From NCBI GenBank assembly GCA_033977485.1, contig CM066988.1, positions 139,135,359 through 139,199,358 of the forward strand: DNA of 64,000 nt. The letters are read 5' to 3'. The first letter of the stretch is position 1. Each line of letters begins with the position of its first letter. This document shows, one piece after another, positions 1 to 12,089 of the stretch. The notes below the pieces were generated by a model. It searched no databases, was not told the origin of the DNA, and saw only the letters and a program-made list of their open reading frames with translations. A program made the translations under genes and the position numbers. Source of the stretch: Hydrangea macrophylla. Lineage: Eukaryota > Streptophyta > Magnoliopsida > Cornales > Hydrangeaceae.

Positions 1-326
1 TGTCGTTTTCATTTCAACCAATAGAAATTGTAATCTTATTAGGACTGACTATTAAACAACAAGTAAATGAAAATCATTAATTATTGGAAATAAAGAATCG
101 GGAAAAAAAAAAAAACAATAGATATTGTGTGTTCATTAAGTGGAACGAACCTAATTGAAAAAAGTGAAAAACACTAATACTAACGATAGATATTGCAATG
201 CACGCGATTGGTACACAAGTGGCTAGATAACAACAAATTGAAGGATCAAACTCGCTGAACAACTATTACATACTTGAACACTTATCACATGCTTACCGTT
301 TCTTAACTTATTTTAGAGAAGTATCA

Positions 327-358
<32 letters not shown>

Positions 359-802
359 CTAGTTTTGAATTATCTAAATTGTAAGATATCACTAAATTGA
401 TATTTAAAATATCCTTTTAAGTATTGAGTGAAGTACTCTAACACATTAGTCTTTCATTTTTCTAATTTTTTTCTTACCATTTTGACTATGTTGCTTTCTT
501 TGATAACTATGTGGTCACGTTCTTTGTACATTTTATTTTAAGTGGAAATTATAACTGTTATATATCCTGTTTTTTTTTTTTTTTTTCTATTTTTTTCCCT
601 ATAATGGACATGCAATAAGGAAAATATATAGAAAGTAAGTATAGAGAGTTCTTTTTAAGAGTAGAAGGAAAGTATGAATGGTGCAAAAAACCGCATAGCC
701 AGTTTACTTTGACAATAGTTACTATTAGTTTGACAATAGTGGTAGCCATAATTAATTGATAAAGTAATTGTGTAATCAACAATTTCGTGTCCTTACGTGA
801 TT
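1..802. other. AT-rich spacer, no gene
   Basis: No coding sequence is supported. The stretch is AT-rich, with an (AT)n microsatellite near 332-358 and a T-run near 570-586. The short open frames here are interrupted by homopolymers and match no family I know. Confidence 0.6.
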
Positions 803-807
803 ATACT

Positions 808-3552
808 TGTCACACCCCCAACCCGCCCCCACGGATTAGGACACGTGTAACATGACTATACGCACCCAAAATACACTAATAAGCAAGAACCATGTTAGTT
901 ATGAAGGAAAAACATGATTTGAAGTAGCTTAAAACTACTATGCTGAGATAAAATAGCCCAAGGACAAAATGGTCATTAATAAAATATGACAAAATTTTAC
1001 ATCAAAAGATAGCTCTTTGAGTCCCGGTTCCAATGCAAAAAAAAAAGGCGCATGAATTCGAATTTTCTACAAAGAGTTATGCCCGTTTCCGTAAAAGGCG
1101 ACGAAAAATACCTTTGAAATCACTGTCTTGTGCAGAGGGGCATTCGACCGGTCGAGCGGGTCAATTCGACCGGTCCAGATACCCTATGAACCATATTTTT
1201 CCTCATTTAACATTCTAAGAAGCCCCCAAACACACAAGTCACTTGGGGCTACTTCCCAACCAACTTAGAACTACCGAAAAGTGCACAAAAGCATCGAAAA
1301 CTCATCAAATCACGCAACCGTTGTAAGATTTCAATTCATTCCAACCGAATTCAAGCATGTAACGAACTTAAGTTCTTTCCAAGAACTTACAAGAGCTAGC
1401 ATATACATGAAAACAATTTGAGGAAGAGTTTGAAGCTTTATTAAACAAGCTTGAGCGAAATAATACTAGTATAACTTGTGCCAATTAGGTAATTCCGTGA
1501 AAAATACCTACCAACCTTTGTAATTGAAAGTGAAGTTTTTATAGGTCAATGGGACCCCAAAGGCATCCTCTTGGCATTTTAAAAGTTAAAACAAAACATG
1601 AAAACATCTAAAATTAAAGGGCTATCAGTGGATTTTTCAACCGGTCGAACGGGTCCCTTCGACCGGTCGAAAGCCCCTCTGCAGAACTATTTCTGCAGCA
1701 GCAACTTTCAATCTGTCCATAAGAAGTTTTGAAACTAAAACTCATCCAAACATTTGTGAAAGCTTATGAAACTTCTTGAACATGATCCTAATGCACACTA
1801 GGATACTTTCAACCACTCTAAACTTGTACCCAAGCTTGATTGAATCAAAATAAGACATACAAGCCCAAATCTTGATTAAACTTATATGAACATAGAATTT
1901 TGTTGGAAGAGAGTTCAAAACTTCACATATAACTTAGTTACAAGCAAAACTTGTCCAAAATGGTTGCGACACACACACGGACTTGCCGGAGTGGTCCAAC
2001 CCAACTAATATACAAAATTCATAGTTTAGACAAAATGAGTTACATAAGTTCTTCTAAGTTTTAACTCCAACTCCCACGACTATAAGCACTATAACTTAAG
2101 TATCACAAGTCCAACACCATAATTTACATCATATTATACGATTGTAAACACGTGCATGTAAGTCCTAGCCTTGCTTTAGTCCAAACTCGTTTCACCTCCT
2201 CTCCGAGCCTTGCTCCGAACCTGCAGTGGTTGTTATGTACCACAACAGAAATAGGAAAACGGTTTTATTAAGCATTTCGCTTAGTGAATTAACTAACATG
2301 CTAATGATGTCATGAACATGTGTAATGCGACAATTTAAGCACATAAACATATGTAATCGCAGAATTCATGGGCTAATGGTTCACTCCGACCCGAAGACCT
2401 TTCCCTTGGTCCCGCGACCACTTCTATTCCTTGGACATCCGTTCTTAAAGCAAATTTCTTCCTCTTCTCCTCCCTTATTTCACCATAATGAACCATTATT
2501 CCCAATCATTCATTGACCACTTAACACATAAGCACATAGTCATATAATCATGAATATTTCTTTACCAAATCAACATGTAATTCTAACTTTAACATGAATT
2601 TGACTACTAAATCCAGAATTATTATTTCTAACTAGAAATTGAAGCACATAACATGTACCTACATCAAAGCTTAAGTTAGAAAACTCACCTTACTCACTGA
2701 TTATACCCAAAATTAAGCTAATTGTGCAGAATTCCTTAGCAATTCTTGCTCAATCCCCTCACCGGAGTAAATCCTACACAAATTCGGCAACCTCGTGTCA
2801 CCGATTGGCGTAAGCTACCGAAATTACGACGAGTAAAATGTAAATTAAAGGTATAGAAATGTTCGTCTCACCTCCACGAGTCCGAATACGGCTCCGGTTC
2901 GCGAATTGGGCGACGGACGGCGACGGAACGTCAAGATTACGGCAAACGGTGACTCTCGTCTCTCTCTCTCTATCTCGCCGGCTCCCTCTCTCTCTCATCC
3001 AATCTATTTTAATTTGAGAGTTGTTACTCTCTTGACACACATGCATAATACATGCAGTGTGTTGGCAACATTTTTGCCTCCTTTCGTTTATACCCTCCAA
3101 ATTTCTTAGGTTCTTATTATGAAACCCCCCGAACATTTTATTAACTATTCAAAACTCAAGTGGGTGTTTGTCTAAGTTTAGTATGGGTCCCAACATGGTC
3201 CCACATATTTTGTGAAGTTACTATCGTACCTACTAATTATGCACCTTTTTGCAAAAATGCCCTTATTGGGTTAATTAGTAGATATCAAAAGCTAACATAT
3301 TAACAATTTGATATTGAAACAACTAAACATATTCCAAATAGTCATATAAAATGCATCTAATTATTTAAATGCAATTTATTTCATATTTTATCCGGGCCCT
3401 CACTGGGTCCCACTTCCAAACCTGTCCCTCCTCACTGGGGACTTTTCCATGGGCGAGTCCAAGCCTCTCCTTAACCCATTTTATACACTAATTACGTAAA
3501 TTAATGCATATTAACATGTTAAGTAACCCCTTTTCCGGGTACGGGTGTTACA
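808..3552 (-). mobile_element. Solo LTR, Ty3/gypsy family A, 5-bp TSD ATACT
   Basis: On the plus strand the block starts TGTCACACCCCCAACCCGCC and ends CGGGTACGGGTGTTACA. It is flanked by identical ATACT at 803-807 and 3553-3557, the expected 5-bp duplication. Only one LTR is present and no internal domain, so this is a solo LTR of 2,745 bp. Read on the minus strand it aligns with the copies at 10604 and 58346, including a shared stretch around 2870-2910 that reads as a tract near GGACTCG..GAGGTGAGAC in the other copies. The strand follows from the 10604 copy, which lies downstream of a polypurine tract. Two pairs of palindromes TCGACCGGTCGA lie at 1144-1173 and 1641-1670. The 112-aa minus-strand frame inside it is not taken as a gene. 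Confidence 0.88.
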
Positions 3553-3557
3553 ATACT

Positions 3558-5923
3558 GAAGTAGGATTCCTAAAAACTAAAACATACAACATAAAATTCT
3601 AACCAATTGGAATTGTGCAATGAGGTATGTCAAAAGAAATGTACAACACTTATAAGGGAGTTGGTGCATATATAATATAGATATTATTATTTCTATTATA
3701 GATCATTTGCGATATGATTTTACTTATTTTTTTTTTCAATAAAGTCTATATGGATAAAGTTTTCTATTAAATTTTTTAAAAAAAAATGCATATTTCTATC
3801 CATTTTATTAGTGTAGTCATCGCATGTAATTTTTAATGATCATCAAGCATACAATAGGTAGCACTTTGCATTTTATCTGCCCACTTTATCGTAAACTCAC
3901 CAATACAATAACAAATTAAGCTAAAATTTTACTCTATCTTGCTTTGTTTACACATATAATTTTTAATTATCATCAAGCAGACAATTAGGAAAAACTTTGC
4001 ATTTTATCTAGCATTTACTAAAAAAAGAACAAAATCTAAAATTTCAAATTATCATGCTTTTTAGGAAAATTATTAATCTATCTTCAATAAACAAATAATT
4101 ACTACCCTCTTTGAAAGTACTCATGGGTATTAAAAATGGAACAACTATCTTAGTCTTATTTTTTATAGTTTATATTGATATTGCTATTTTTGATAAGCTT
4201 CTTTTTTTTTTATTTTTTATTTTTATACGCAAGTTAGTATATAATACCCTAGATAATATTGCTCCAAATTAGTTACTTACTATAATACCAATCACGTATA
4301 TTAATTTTTAGAAAATGTTAACTAAACCACTAATGACTATTTTATTTATTTATTTAATTAAAATACTAAAATCTACAAAGAAATGAAAATTAATTAATTA
4401 AATTTTTTTTTTTACGCAAGTTAGTATATAATACCGTAGATAATATTGCTCCAAATTAGTTACTTACTATAATACCAATCACGTATATTAATTTTTAGAA
4501 AATGTTAACTAAACCATTAATGACTATTTTATTTATTTATTTAATTAAAATACTAAAATCTACAAAGAAATGAAAATTAATCTACCCCTAATTTTGGATA
4601 TTGGTTTTAGTTGAATTTGAGAAGATTTTTGAATTTAGAAACCTATTTGGATAAAATTGGCAGATTTAATAGCAATAGTAATATTTAATGTAGCATGTAA
4701 ACAATCCTACATATTATATAATGTTTGATAATTAGAGAATATAATCCGTGTAGGTTGAGGAAAAAAATAAACAGAAGGGAGTTGATAAGAGGCATGACTT
4801 AGTGGAAGTAAAGGTCTTTTTCTAAATAAAAAAAAAATAAATAAATAAATCTAAAAGTCTACTTTGAATTATGTATTAATTTATTAACAATAGGAGTTCA
4901 TATATTTTATTAAGAAATAGGTTGTATCATCAATTGCCTCTACATATGGCTCTTTGAAAAGAATAAAATTGTGGTTAAATTTTAGATAACTCTTTTTTAA
5001 TAACTGACTCTTTTCAAAAGTGTATTCAATTTTACTCTTGTAAAAGTTATCAAAGGGAGGACATCTTATGGACAGATAAAAAAAATGCTTTTAAAAAAAA
5101 GAAGAAGAAAAATAAGAAAAAAAATCGGGAGTCTTTAAAAAGAGTCATGTAATACTAAGAATTGATATCAGGATTATAGCGAAGAGTCCTATCATTTTTA
5201 TAATAGATATTTACTACAACTATTAAGAGATATATGTTACTAATCCTCCATTGGAGTCCATCAAAAAGTTAGCAATGGTTTGCTAAACGTATCTCAACTT
5301 TGTACAACACATAAATAGGATATCAAAAAAAAAAAAAAGAGAGAGAGAGAGAGAGAAGAAAAAATGAAGACTTTAATTAATGGATGAACCCAAAAATAAA
5401 AATAAAAATGGCACACCATAAAATAAAATATAAAAGGTTATTAAAATTCTAAGAAAATCACTTAAGTAAGTGCAGCGATTGATAAAAGTGTATAACACTG
5501 GAGGGCTTCAGTGCAGTTATATATAAGATGGTACTAAGAATTGATAATAGGAGTATAGTTAAGAGTCCTAAAATTCTTCATAGACATTTATTATAACTCT
5601 TTAAGAGATATATGTTACTAATCCACCATTCTATCAAGCAACTTAAAAACGTAATCCACCATGGAGTAAAAAAAAAAGGGGGTAATTACGCTAATACCCC
5701 TTCAACTATGAACTTTTTTCAACTACCCCCTCTACATTCTAACTTTTAACTAACACTCCTTCTGTTATGTTGTCGTAAAAAAAAAAAAGAATACTTTTGT
5801 ATCATGTTACCAACACATGATCTAAAAGTAATAGCAATATAACATTTTTGTCTCTTTTATGAGTTCTTGAAAATTTTAGAACGAAATTGCGTAAAGTTTG
5901 GTGTACAATCAAGGCCAATTATG
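3558..5923. other. AT-rich spacer with local duplications
   Basis: No gene is supported. It contains a tandem duplication (4226-4584, listed separately). A diverged direct repeat of about 105 bp occurs at 5151-5255 and 5530-5630, both reading to GAGATATATGTTACTAATCC. A block at 5438-5500 recurs at 7137-7199 (GATTGATAAAAGTGTA). A GGGGGTAATTACGCTAATAC start near 5680 resembles the end of a MULE-type MITE, but no partner end with a TSD was found. Confidence 0.5.
4226..4584. repeat. Tandem duplication, unit about 187 bp
   Basis: The segment starting ACGCAAGTTAGTATATAATA at 4227 is repeated at 4414 with a 187-bp offset and very few differences (CCCTAG against CCGTAG; CCACTAAT against CCATTAAT). 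The near identity implies a recent duplication or replication slippage. Confidence 0.85.
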
Positions 5924-5931
5924 TGTGCAAC

Positions 5932-6569
5932 CAGAGCCGACATAGCGGGGGGGTTGTCTGGGCAACCAAAGTTCATTAAATTTTGAGGGGCTCCCATGAA
6001 ATTTTCATAATTACATTTTTACCTTGAGATTTTTTAGTATTTTGCATTTATTAGGCTCCCCTCAATAATGTGTAGGCCTCCTCAACTTATGTTTAGGCCT
6101 CCCAAAGGGGCCCAATGCCCAATTTAGTGACATCAACTATATATAGAGTCTGGCTCCAACGTGTACTGGGTAAGCGCACTGGGTGTTCGCACTGGATTTT
6201 TAAGCCTAAAAAAACCGTGGGGCAATGGGGCGGTGGGACTGGGCACGGGTCAGTGAGGAATCCCGTGATTTTTTTAGGCTTAAAAACCCAGTGGGTTCAC
6301 CCAGTGTGCACTGGAGCCACACTTTAGTGTAAGAATTTTTTGAAATAGCCCCCTAGAATTTTAAAAGACACCATACAATATTTAAGTTTCATAAATAGAC
6401 TCATATTATAAGTAGAACCCCAAAATCAATTATATTCAAGTAGACACCCTAAAAAAATTGCCAATTATGTATAAGTAAACCAAAAAAAAAAAAAATCGCC
6501 TCAGGGGCACCCGTATAGGGGCCTTTTAGTAGTTCATCCCGGGCCTCCAAATACTCGAGACCGGCCCTG
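5932..6569. mobile_element. Non-autonomous hAT element, 8-bp TSD
   Basis: The ends are CAGAGCCGACATAG at the left and GAGACCGGCCCTG at the right, imperfect inverted CAGRGCCGG termini of the kind seen in hAT elements. The flanks are TGTGCAAC (5924-5931) and TGTGCGAC (6570-6577), an 8-bp duplication with one mismatch. There is no transposase. A hairpin element (6151-6319) is inserted in it. A diverged second copy lies at 45603-46145. Confidence 0.8.
6151..6319. repeat. Inverted-repeat (hairpin) element nested in the hAT copy
   Basis: Arms TGGCTCCAACGTGTACTGGG and CCCAGTGTGCACTGGAGCCA pair, followed inward by TTTTTAAGCCTAAAAAAA and its complement. The segment is absent from the related hAT copy at 45603-46145, so it is a later insertion. 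The TSD could not be placed with confidence. Confidence 0.6.
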
Positions 6570-6577
6570 TGTGCGAC

Positions 6578-7491
6578 AAAGGATAATTTTGTCCAATATT
6601 ACGTAATGGCTAAAAGGATGAATAAATGAATATCAAGTTGTTAATATTTTGTCTCATGTGTTACTCACATGATAAAAAAAAAAAAACATTCTTTTTTGGG
6701 ATGGTATTTTAATGGAAGGGGTTTTGAAGGGAGTTATAAGTTTGTACAAAAAAAAAAAGGAAAAAGAAAACAAATAACTGTTAGACAAAATTAAAAATTT
6801 TAAAAAAAGAAAAAAAAAACCTTGGACAAAAGTAGCCGGGGGGAAGTATTCCCCATATGAATCTAGGATCCAAAAAAAAAAAAACAACCGCCGTGAATTC
6901 ACTTAAAAAAAGAAAAAGCGAAACCAACTATGAACTAAAGTGTGGTTAATTATATTTTTATGAGTTGTTTTGGAAGAAGTTGTAACACAATAGGAATGTG
7001 GTATGTCATTATATAAATGAGTTGTTAAACAATAGGGATTGCATATTACATACGTAACATGATATATCCAAAGAAGAAAAATCAAAAGTTAAGACTATCA
7101 TGGACGGACCAAAAAAAAAAAGTGGTATATTAATGTTGTTAAAACTCTAAAACAAATTACTTAAGTAAAAGTGCACCGATTGATAAAAGTGTAAAACACT
7201 TATGCACATTGGTACATTTATATATATTATAGATATAGATATAGATATAGATATATATATATATATATGTACTGCGCTAATACCAATAGCAAATTTCATT
7301 TCATTATTAGTCTATGAAAATTTTATTTCTCAAAATATTCCTGCATGTACAAGCTTGTTAACAACTTAACATACATCCTAAATCATTTCCATGACCCGGC
7401 CATCCAAAGGGGAAAAAAAAAAAACAGAGAGAGAAAGAAAAGTAACAAAAGTATATAACTTTGATAAATTGGAAGATTGCACTTTGATGCA
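6578..7491. other. AT-rich spacer, no gene
   Basis: No coding sequence is supported. A-runs and a (TA/GATA)n microsatellite near 7220-7268 dominate. Minus-strand frames at 6654-7085 are translations of A-runs. Confidence 0.5.
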
Positions 7492-7704
7492 ACAAATTTC
7501 ATCAACAATGATACACCCACATCTCTAATTAACCACACCTCCAACCACATTCTATGCTTTAAATGTAGGTACCCTATGCTGTTTGATTTTTTCACACTTT
7601 TTTGTGCACTACTTACATAACACATGATACATACATTTAAAACAAGAATATAATTAAGTGTAATTAGAGATCAGAGATGTAGTTGTATCATTGTTGAAAT
7701 TTCG
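7492..7704. mobile_element. MITE with imperfect terminal inverted repeats
   Basis: The left arm (AATTTCATCAACAATGATAC onward) is complementary to the right arm (GTATCATTGTTGAAATTTCG), pairing over roughly 50 bp. The centre carries the core TTTTTTCACACTTTTTTGTG, whose complement also occurs in the MITEs at 46277-46451 and 55951-56133. No coding sequence is present and the TSD was not resolved. Confidence 0.65.
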
Positions 7705-8122
7705 TACATTAAATTTAATTTTAATACGCAAAAGAAAATTTTGCTACATCATTTTTTTGGTCAAGAAAATTCGCTGCATGAGTTGGTCAACGTTTGAGTT
7801 GATGATTCCTATATATGCTTGAGTTAGACTGAATTTAAGGGCCTGTGCCTGTTTGGTTATTGGTTTGGATTCATTTCTCTCATTCACTTTTTATATAGCA
7901 TCCGATGTGGACTATCATCTTAATCAAAACCACTAGGATACATCATAGTTTTTCCCTTCTAAAATGCATCCATTTGTGAAAATAATAGTCATCCAAGAAA
8001 TCAAGTAACGGATTTGGTTACTTCTATCTTTTTCTTTTCTAGATAGACTTCTAAATTAAAACGGATTATTAATTCATCGTGTTAAGCGTTATCAAACAAT
8101 GGGTTATTTATTCAATTAAAAT

Positions 8123-8315
8123 TAGGGGTGATAATTCGGGTTAAACGTGTCATAATCGGGTTATAAATGGGTTGCGTGATTTTGGGTTAATTTTTAGTTT
8201 TGAGTACTATTTAATTAAAAAAATATATGAATTTTTTTAATTTAATCATGTCTTGTTTGTCATGATCGGATTGTTTCAGTAAAACGTGTTATCGTGTCAA
8301 AAATTAACACCCCTA
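8123..8315. mobile_element. TAGGGGTG...CACCCCTA element, 8-bp TSD
   Basis: It begins TAGGGGTGATAATTCGGGTT and ends AAAATTAACACCCCTA. The flanks are ATTAAAAT at 8115-8122 and 8316-8323, a perfect 8-bp duplication (9 bp if the shared A is counted). The interior has GGGTTA/CGGGTT motifs. The TSD marks a transposed unit rather than a simple repeat. Related copies lie at 24461, 30329, 33048, 46813 and, truncated, 10194. Confidence 0.75.
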
Positions 8316-8323
8316 ATTAAAAT

Positions 8324-9653
8324 GAACTATTAGTTCATGTCCTGTATAGTCCTGCTCCCAACCCTGTGAAGCAAACGTAGGCCTAAGAGTGAAGGAAACA
8401 AGTGGGCCAATTAATTAGTTAACATGAGATCTGATCAGGAAATTTCTTGTGTTGAAAACTTGAAATAGGGTCTCCTCCTACTTGTATAAACTTGTTTTTA
8501 TTGACAAACATTTTTGGTGTAGGATATCCTAGAGAGGATTAGCCTTCTTGTAACCTTTCCCAGCGCTACAGGGGAAAAAGAAAAGAAAAGTAATAGAAGA
8601 TGCAAAAGGCCCATTATCCCCATAAGTAGAATTTGCTTCTTCTTTTCTTTTTCTTTTTTTTTTAACCCAAGTAGAATATGCTTTTAAAATGAAAAAAATC
8701 AGCACATATTAAAATAAAATTTGATCTATTTGTTTGGAGAGATGGAGAAAAATATTTTTTGGGTTTTTATTATTTTTTATTTTTAGAGTGAAAAATAGTG
8801 TTCGAAAATTTTGATAAAAAGGTTAACATTTTTATTGATCAACTAACACGTTACTAACAAAACTGAACGTATTATAGTTTGTACGTAGATATACGACAAG
8901 GCGCTATCAAAAAGAAGAAGAAGATATACGACAAGACATATGTTACATACCCCAAGTCTCCAACAAAGATAAGTGTATGTACTCTTATTTTTTTTTAAAA
9001 ATTTATTTTATATACATAATAATATTGTCATATTTTTGGGTATCACTTATTCAGGGAACTAGAAAATAAATATTTTTGTTCTTTTCTTCTCTTTTTGTCA
9101 CGCCTGTTTAAAAATTCATAAATACTCATGAATCATGATGATGTTTAATCTCATTCTCATTTCTCTATTTAGTTTTGATAAACAGAATATCATATTGGTT
9201 TGAGAGAGAAAGTGTTTTAAAAATTATTTGACAAGAACTCTATGCAATAAAAATACCTCTGCAAGACACATAAATTATTAGAATCATCAAAAGCTTTGTG
9301 AATATTTTATTTTATTTATTTATTTGTGTGTGTGTGTGTGTGTGGAACAGGAAAACAAACAATTACAATAGGCCCACTGAGAACTAAGAGACTACAACCC
9401 AGCCCAGCCCAAACTAATATGAACAGGAAGGTACAGACCTTTTCAAAAGTTTCCAATAAGTTCGAACTTAAAGGCCCAGTGAGAAAACTAATGAGTTGCT
9501 CCACTTGAGGCACACCAATTAGGCTTTTGAAGGTTTTGGGTGTACTTTTTAAGCCTAAATTTTAGGTGAACCGGACATTCCTCTTTTTAAAATAGGCTAG
9601 TAAAGTTGATGACAACTCTCTTCCTAAACCAAAAGTATGAATTACCATAGAGA
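8324..9653. other. AT-rich spacer, (TG)n microsatellite
   Basis: No gene is supported. A (TG)n tract lies near 9325-9344. The remainder is AT-rich with no recognisable domain. Confidence 0.5.
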
Positions 9654-10193
9654 GATATTGTAACACTTGGAAAAAAAGTTTAATTATTATTTAATATGTA
9701 TTGACTAATATAATTAGTGTATTTTATGGATTAAAGGGAGACTTAGGACTTACCCATAGAAAATTGTTCAGTAAGGAGCACAGTTGGAAAGACCCCAGTG
9801 AGGTAGGACATGTAATGAAGCAGAACACAGTGAAAGGCTCGGGGACATAATTTTGCATTTAAATGTTTAGATGCATTTTATATGGCTAAATGAGTATATG
9901 TTTAAATGCTTTCATATTACGTATTGTTATATGTGTTAGCTTTTGGTACTAGTTTGAGGTACCCAGATAGTGGCATAACTGAAAAAGTGCATAATTAGTA
10001 GGTACGATAGCAACTTCATAAAATATTGGGGACCCCATTTGAGATTCATACGGAACTTAGACAAACACGCACTTAGATAATTGAGTAGTTAATGGAATGT
10101 TTGGGGATTTCATAATAGAGTTTGAAAGTTGAGGGGCTGTAAATAGAAATTGAAGTCATGAGTCATGACTTGAGTTGCCTAGAGAGATGCAAG

Positions 10194-10380
10194 TAGGGTG
10201 TAAATCAGCCGGTCGGTCGGATTTTTTTTCGATTTTTTTGGTGTTTAAAAATCGACCAATAGAGGTATAAATCGATCGGTCTGTGGTTTTGCGATCGATT
10301 TTAGCTTGTACATATATTTAGAAAATCGACCAATCCGTTTTCGATTTAGTCGGTTTGCGGTTTGCGATTTTTTCTTCAGA
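10194..10380. mobile_element. Truncated TAGGG-type element (CGGT repeats)
   Basis: The left end TAGGGTGTAAATCAGCCGGT matches the TAGGGGTG family. The interior is a degenerate CGGT/CGATTTT periodic sequence. The right CACCCTA end is absent, and the sequence runs into the retrotransposon relic at about 10380. Confidence 0.5.
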
Positions 10381-10603
10381 AAAGGGTATAGTTTGACGAA
10401 CCAAGTGAGATTGAAATTTCAGTACGCCTATTGAAAAGTTTGAAAAGAATGGGTACCTGTCGGTTATGATTGTGATCACACCAATGGATGTAATGTATTC
10501 TATCATCGTGTTATTGCATATGAACCAGTAGAGGTTTGGGAAGCTATTTGATTCGTAAGGTGAGAAAAGTTTGGGGATAAACTTTCTAAAAGGGAGGGAG
10601 ATA
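10381..10603 (+). pseudogene. 3' remnant of Ty3/gypsy pol plus polypurine tract
   Basis: A plus-strand frame ending at 10551 reads NVF...VIAYEPVEV, resembling the extreme C-terminal part of plant Ty3/gypsy integrase, with residues missing between the two blocks. It is followed by a GGGGATAAACTTTCT stretch like that preceding the 3' LTR of chromoviruses, then the purine tract AAAAGGGAGGGAGATA (10588-10603) directly abutting the LTR at 10604. The 5' LTR and nearly all of gag-pol are deleted. This fragment orients family A as plus-strand. No function remains. Confidence 0.6.
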
Positions 10604-11169
10604 TGTAATACCCGTACCCGAAAAATGGAAGTAATATTTATTTTTCATGCATTAATTAGTATAAATAATTACATGTGATGATTTGGGTAAGTTTCAGTTA
10701 CCCCGATGTGATAAGTGCTTGATAAAGGGCACGGTTGGACAAATGTGAAACGGAACCCACAAGAGGTCTAGATTGGATAAATTGCATTTAATTGCATTTC
10801 TGTGATTAAATGGTAGACATGTAAATGTAAATGTGTACGTTATAACACATGTTGATGCCATATAATTGTTTAAATTGATAAAATATTAAGTGCTTTAATA
10901 TTCTTTTATTGTTCATGTTTATTTATGGGATCAGTTTGGATACTCTTGTGAGGATGTAATTGAACACGTGGCATAATTAGTAGGCTAATTAGTACCTTCA
11001 TATAATATTTGGAGACCACGTTTAAGACCCGTTAGTAAATCACCCAAAGGGTGACACGTGGCCTATGACCACATTTGTGTCTAATAGAACAAAAAGGAAA
11101 AACAATAATAATGAGGTGTGTGCTGTGTAAGTACCAAGTCAGTTTAGCCAACTTGGTGTATATCTATTA

Positions 11170-11461
11170 CTCCCCCCGTCTCATAATAAGTGTCCACTTA
11201 CTTTTTGCACAATATTTAAGAAAGTTGTATTATATTAGTTTTTTTGGTTCATTAAAGAGTCACTTTTCAATTTTACCCTTAGATGTGATAGGTGTTTGAC
11301 TTTTTGCTTGTTTTGGGACTACAAATAAATGCTTCTTTGTCTTTATTATAAGGGTAGTTTTGGAAAGTAAGTAAAAGCTATATGCCAATTAAGGAAAGTG
11401 GACACTTATTATGGGACATCCAAAAAAGGAAATGTAGACACTTATTATGGGACAGAGGGAG
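11170..11461. mobile_element. Stowaway-type MITE, TA target duplication
   Basis: It begins CTCCCCCCGTCTCATAATAA and ends TTATTATGGGACAGAGGGAG, flanked by TA at 11168-11169 and 11462-11463. This is the classic Tc1/mariner Stowaway signature (CTCCCTCYGTCCCA). The right end carries a second internal copy of the terminal motif (CACTTATTATGGGACA twice), an incomplete end duplication. No coding capacity. Confidence 0.9.
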
Positions 11462-11527
11462 TATATTATATATATTTATGATATTTATATATTATACCAT
11501 ATTAATAAACATACATACATAAATATA

Positions 11528-11577
<50 letters not shown>

Positions 11578-12089
11578 TTATCTCTCATTTAACAACACAG
11601 AGAGTGGGAGAGCCGAGAGCTAAGGAGGAGATGAGGGTTCTCCGTCACTTTTGACGCCGTAGCTTTGCCGTATATTGCCCAAATCATGATATGAGGTCAT
11701 TTTTGAACTCGTGGGGGTAAGCCTAACTTTATGGTATAATTTAATTTGGGTTTAATCGATTGATTTTTCGTGACCCAAATGGGTTAGTAACATTTAGTTT
11801 ACCAAAATTGTGTAAGATTAATTATAGGTTTAGATTTGGGCTGGATCTAGGATAAATTCAAGGTTTCTAGGCTTATTTGATTATTCGTAGAGGTGAGTGT
11901 CCTAATATCAAAATTGGATGTTTAATGTTATTAATTTATTATTAAATGCTTTTAAATGCTTAATTATTGATTAAGTAGAAACGCATGTGATTAGTTTGTA
12001 TTTAACATGTCTAAAATGTTGAAATTATCATGTTGACATGTTGAGCTGCTTATGTGCTTATTTTGGTTAAAGGGTCTTAAGTGATAATC

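Noticed and set aside
2798..3136. 112-aa minus-strand ORF and its 67-aa plus-strand shadow
   Set aside because: They lie wholly inside the solo LTR at 808-3552, have no domain, and the corresponding frames are not open in the related LTRs.
3660..9300. Host protein-coding gene in the long AT-rich spacer
   Set aside because: I looked for exon-like segments with splice borders on both strands and found none that match a protein family I know.
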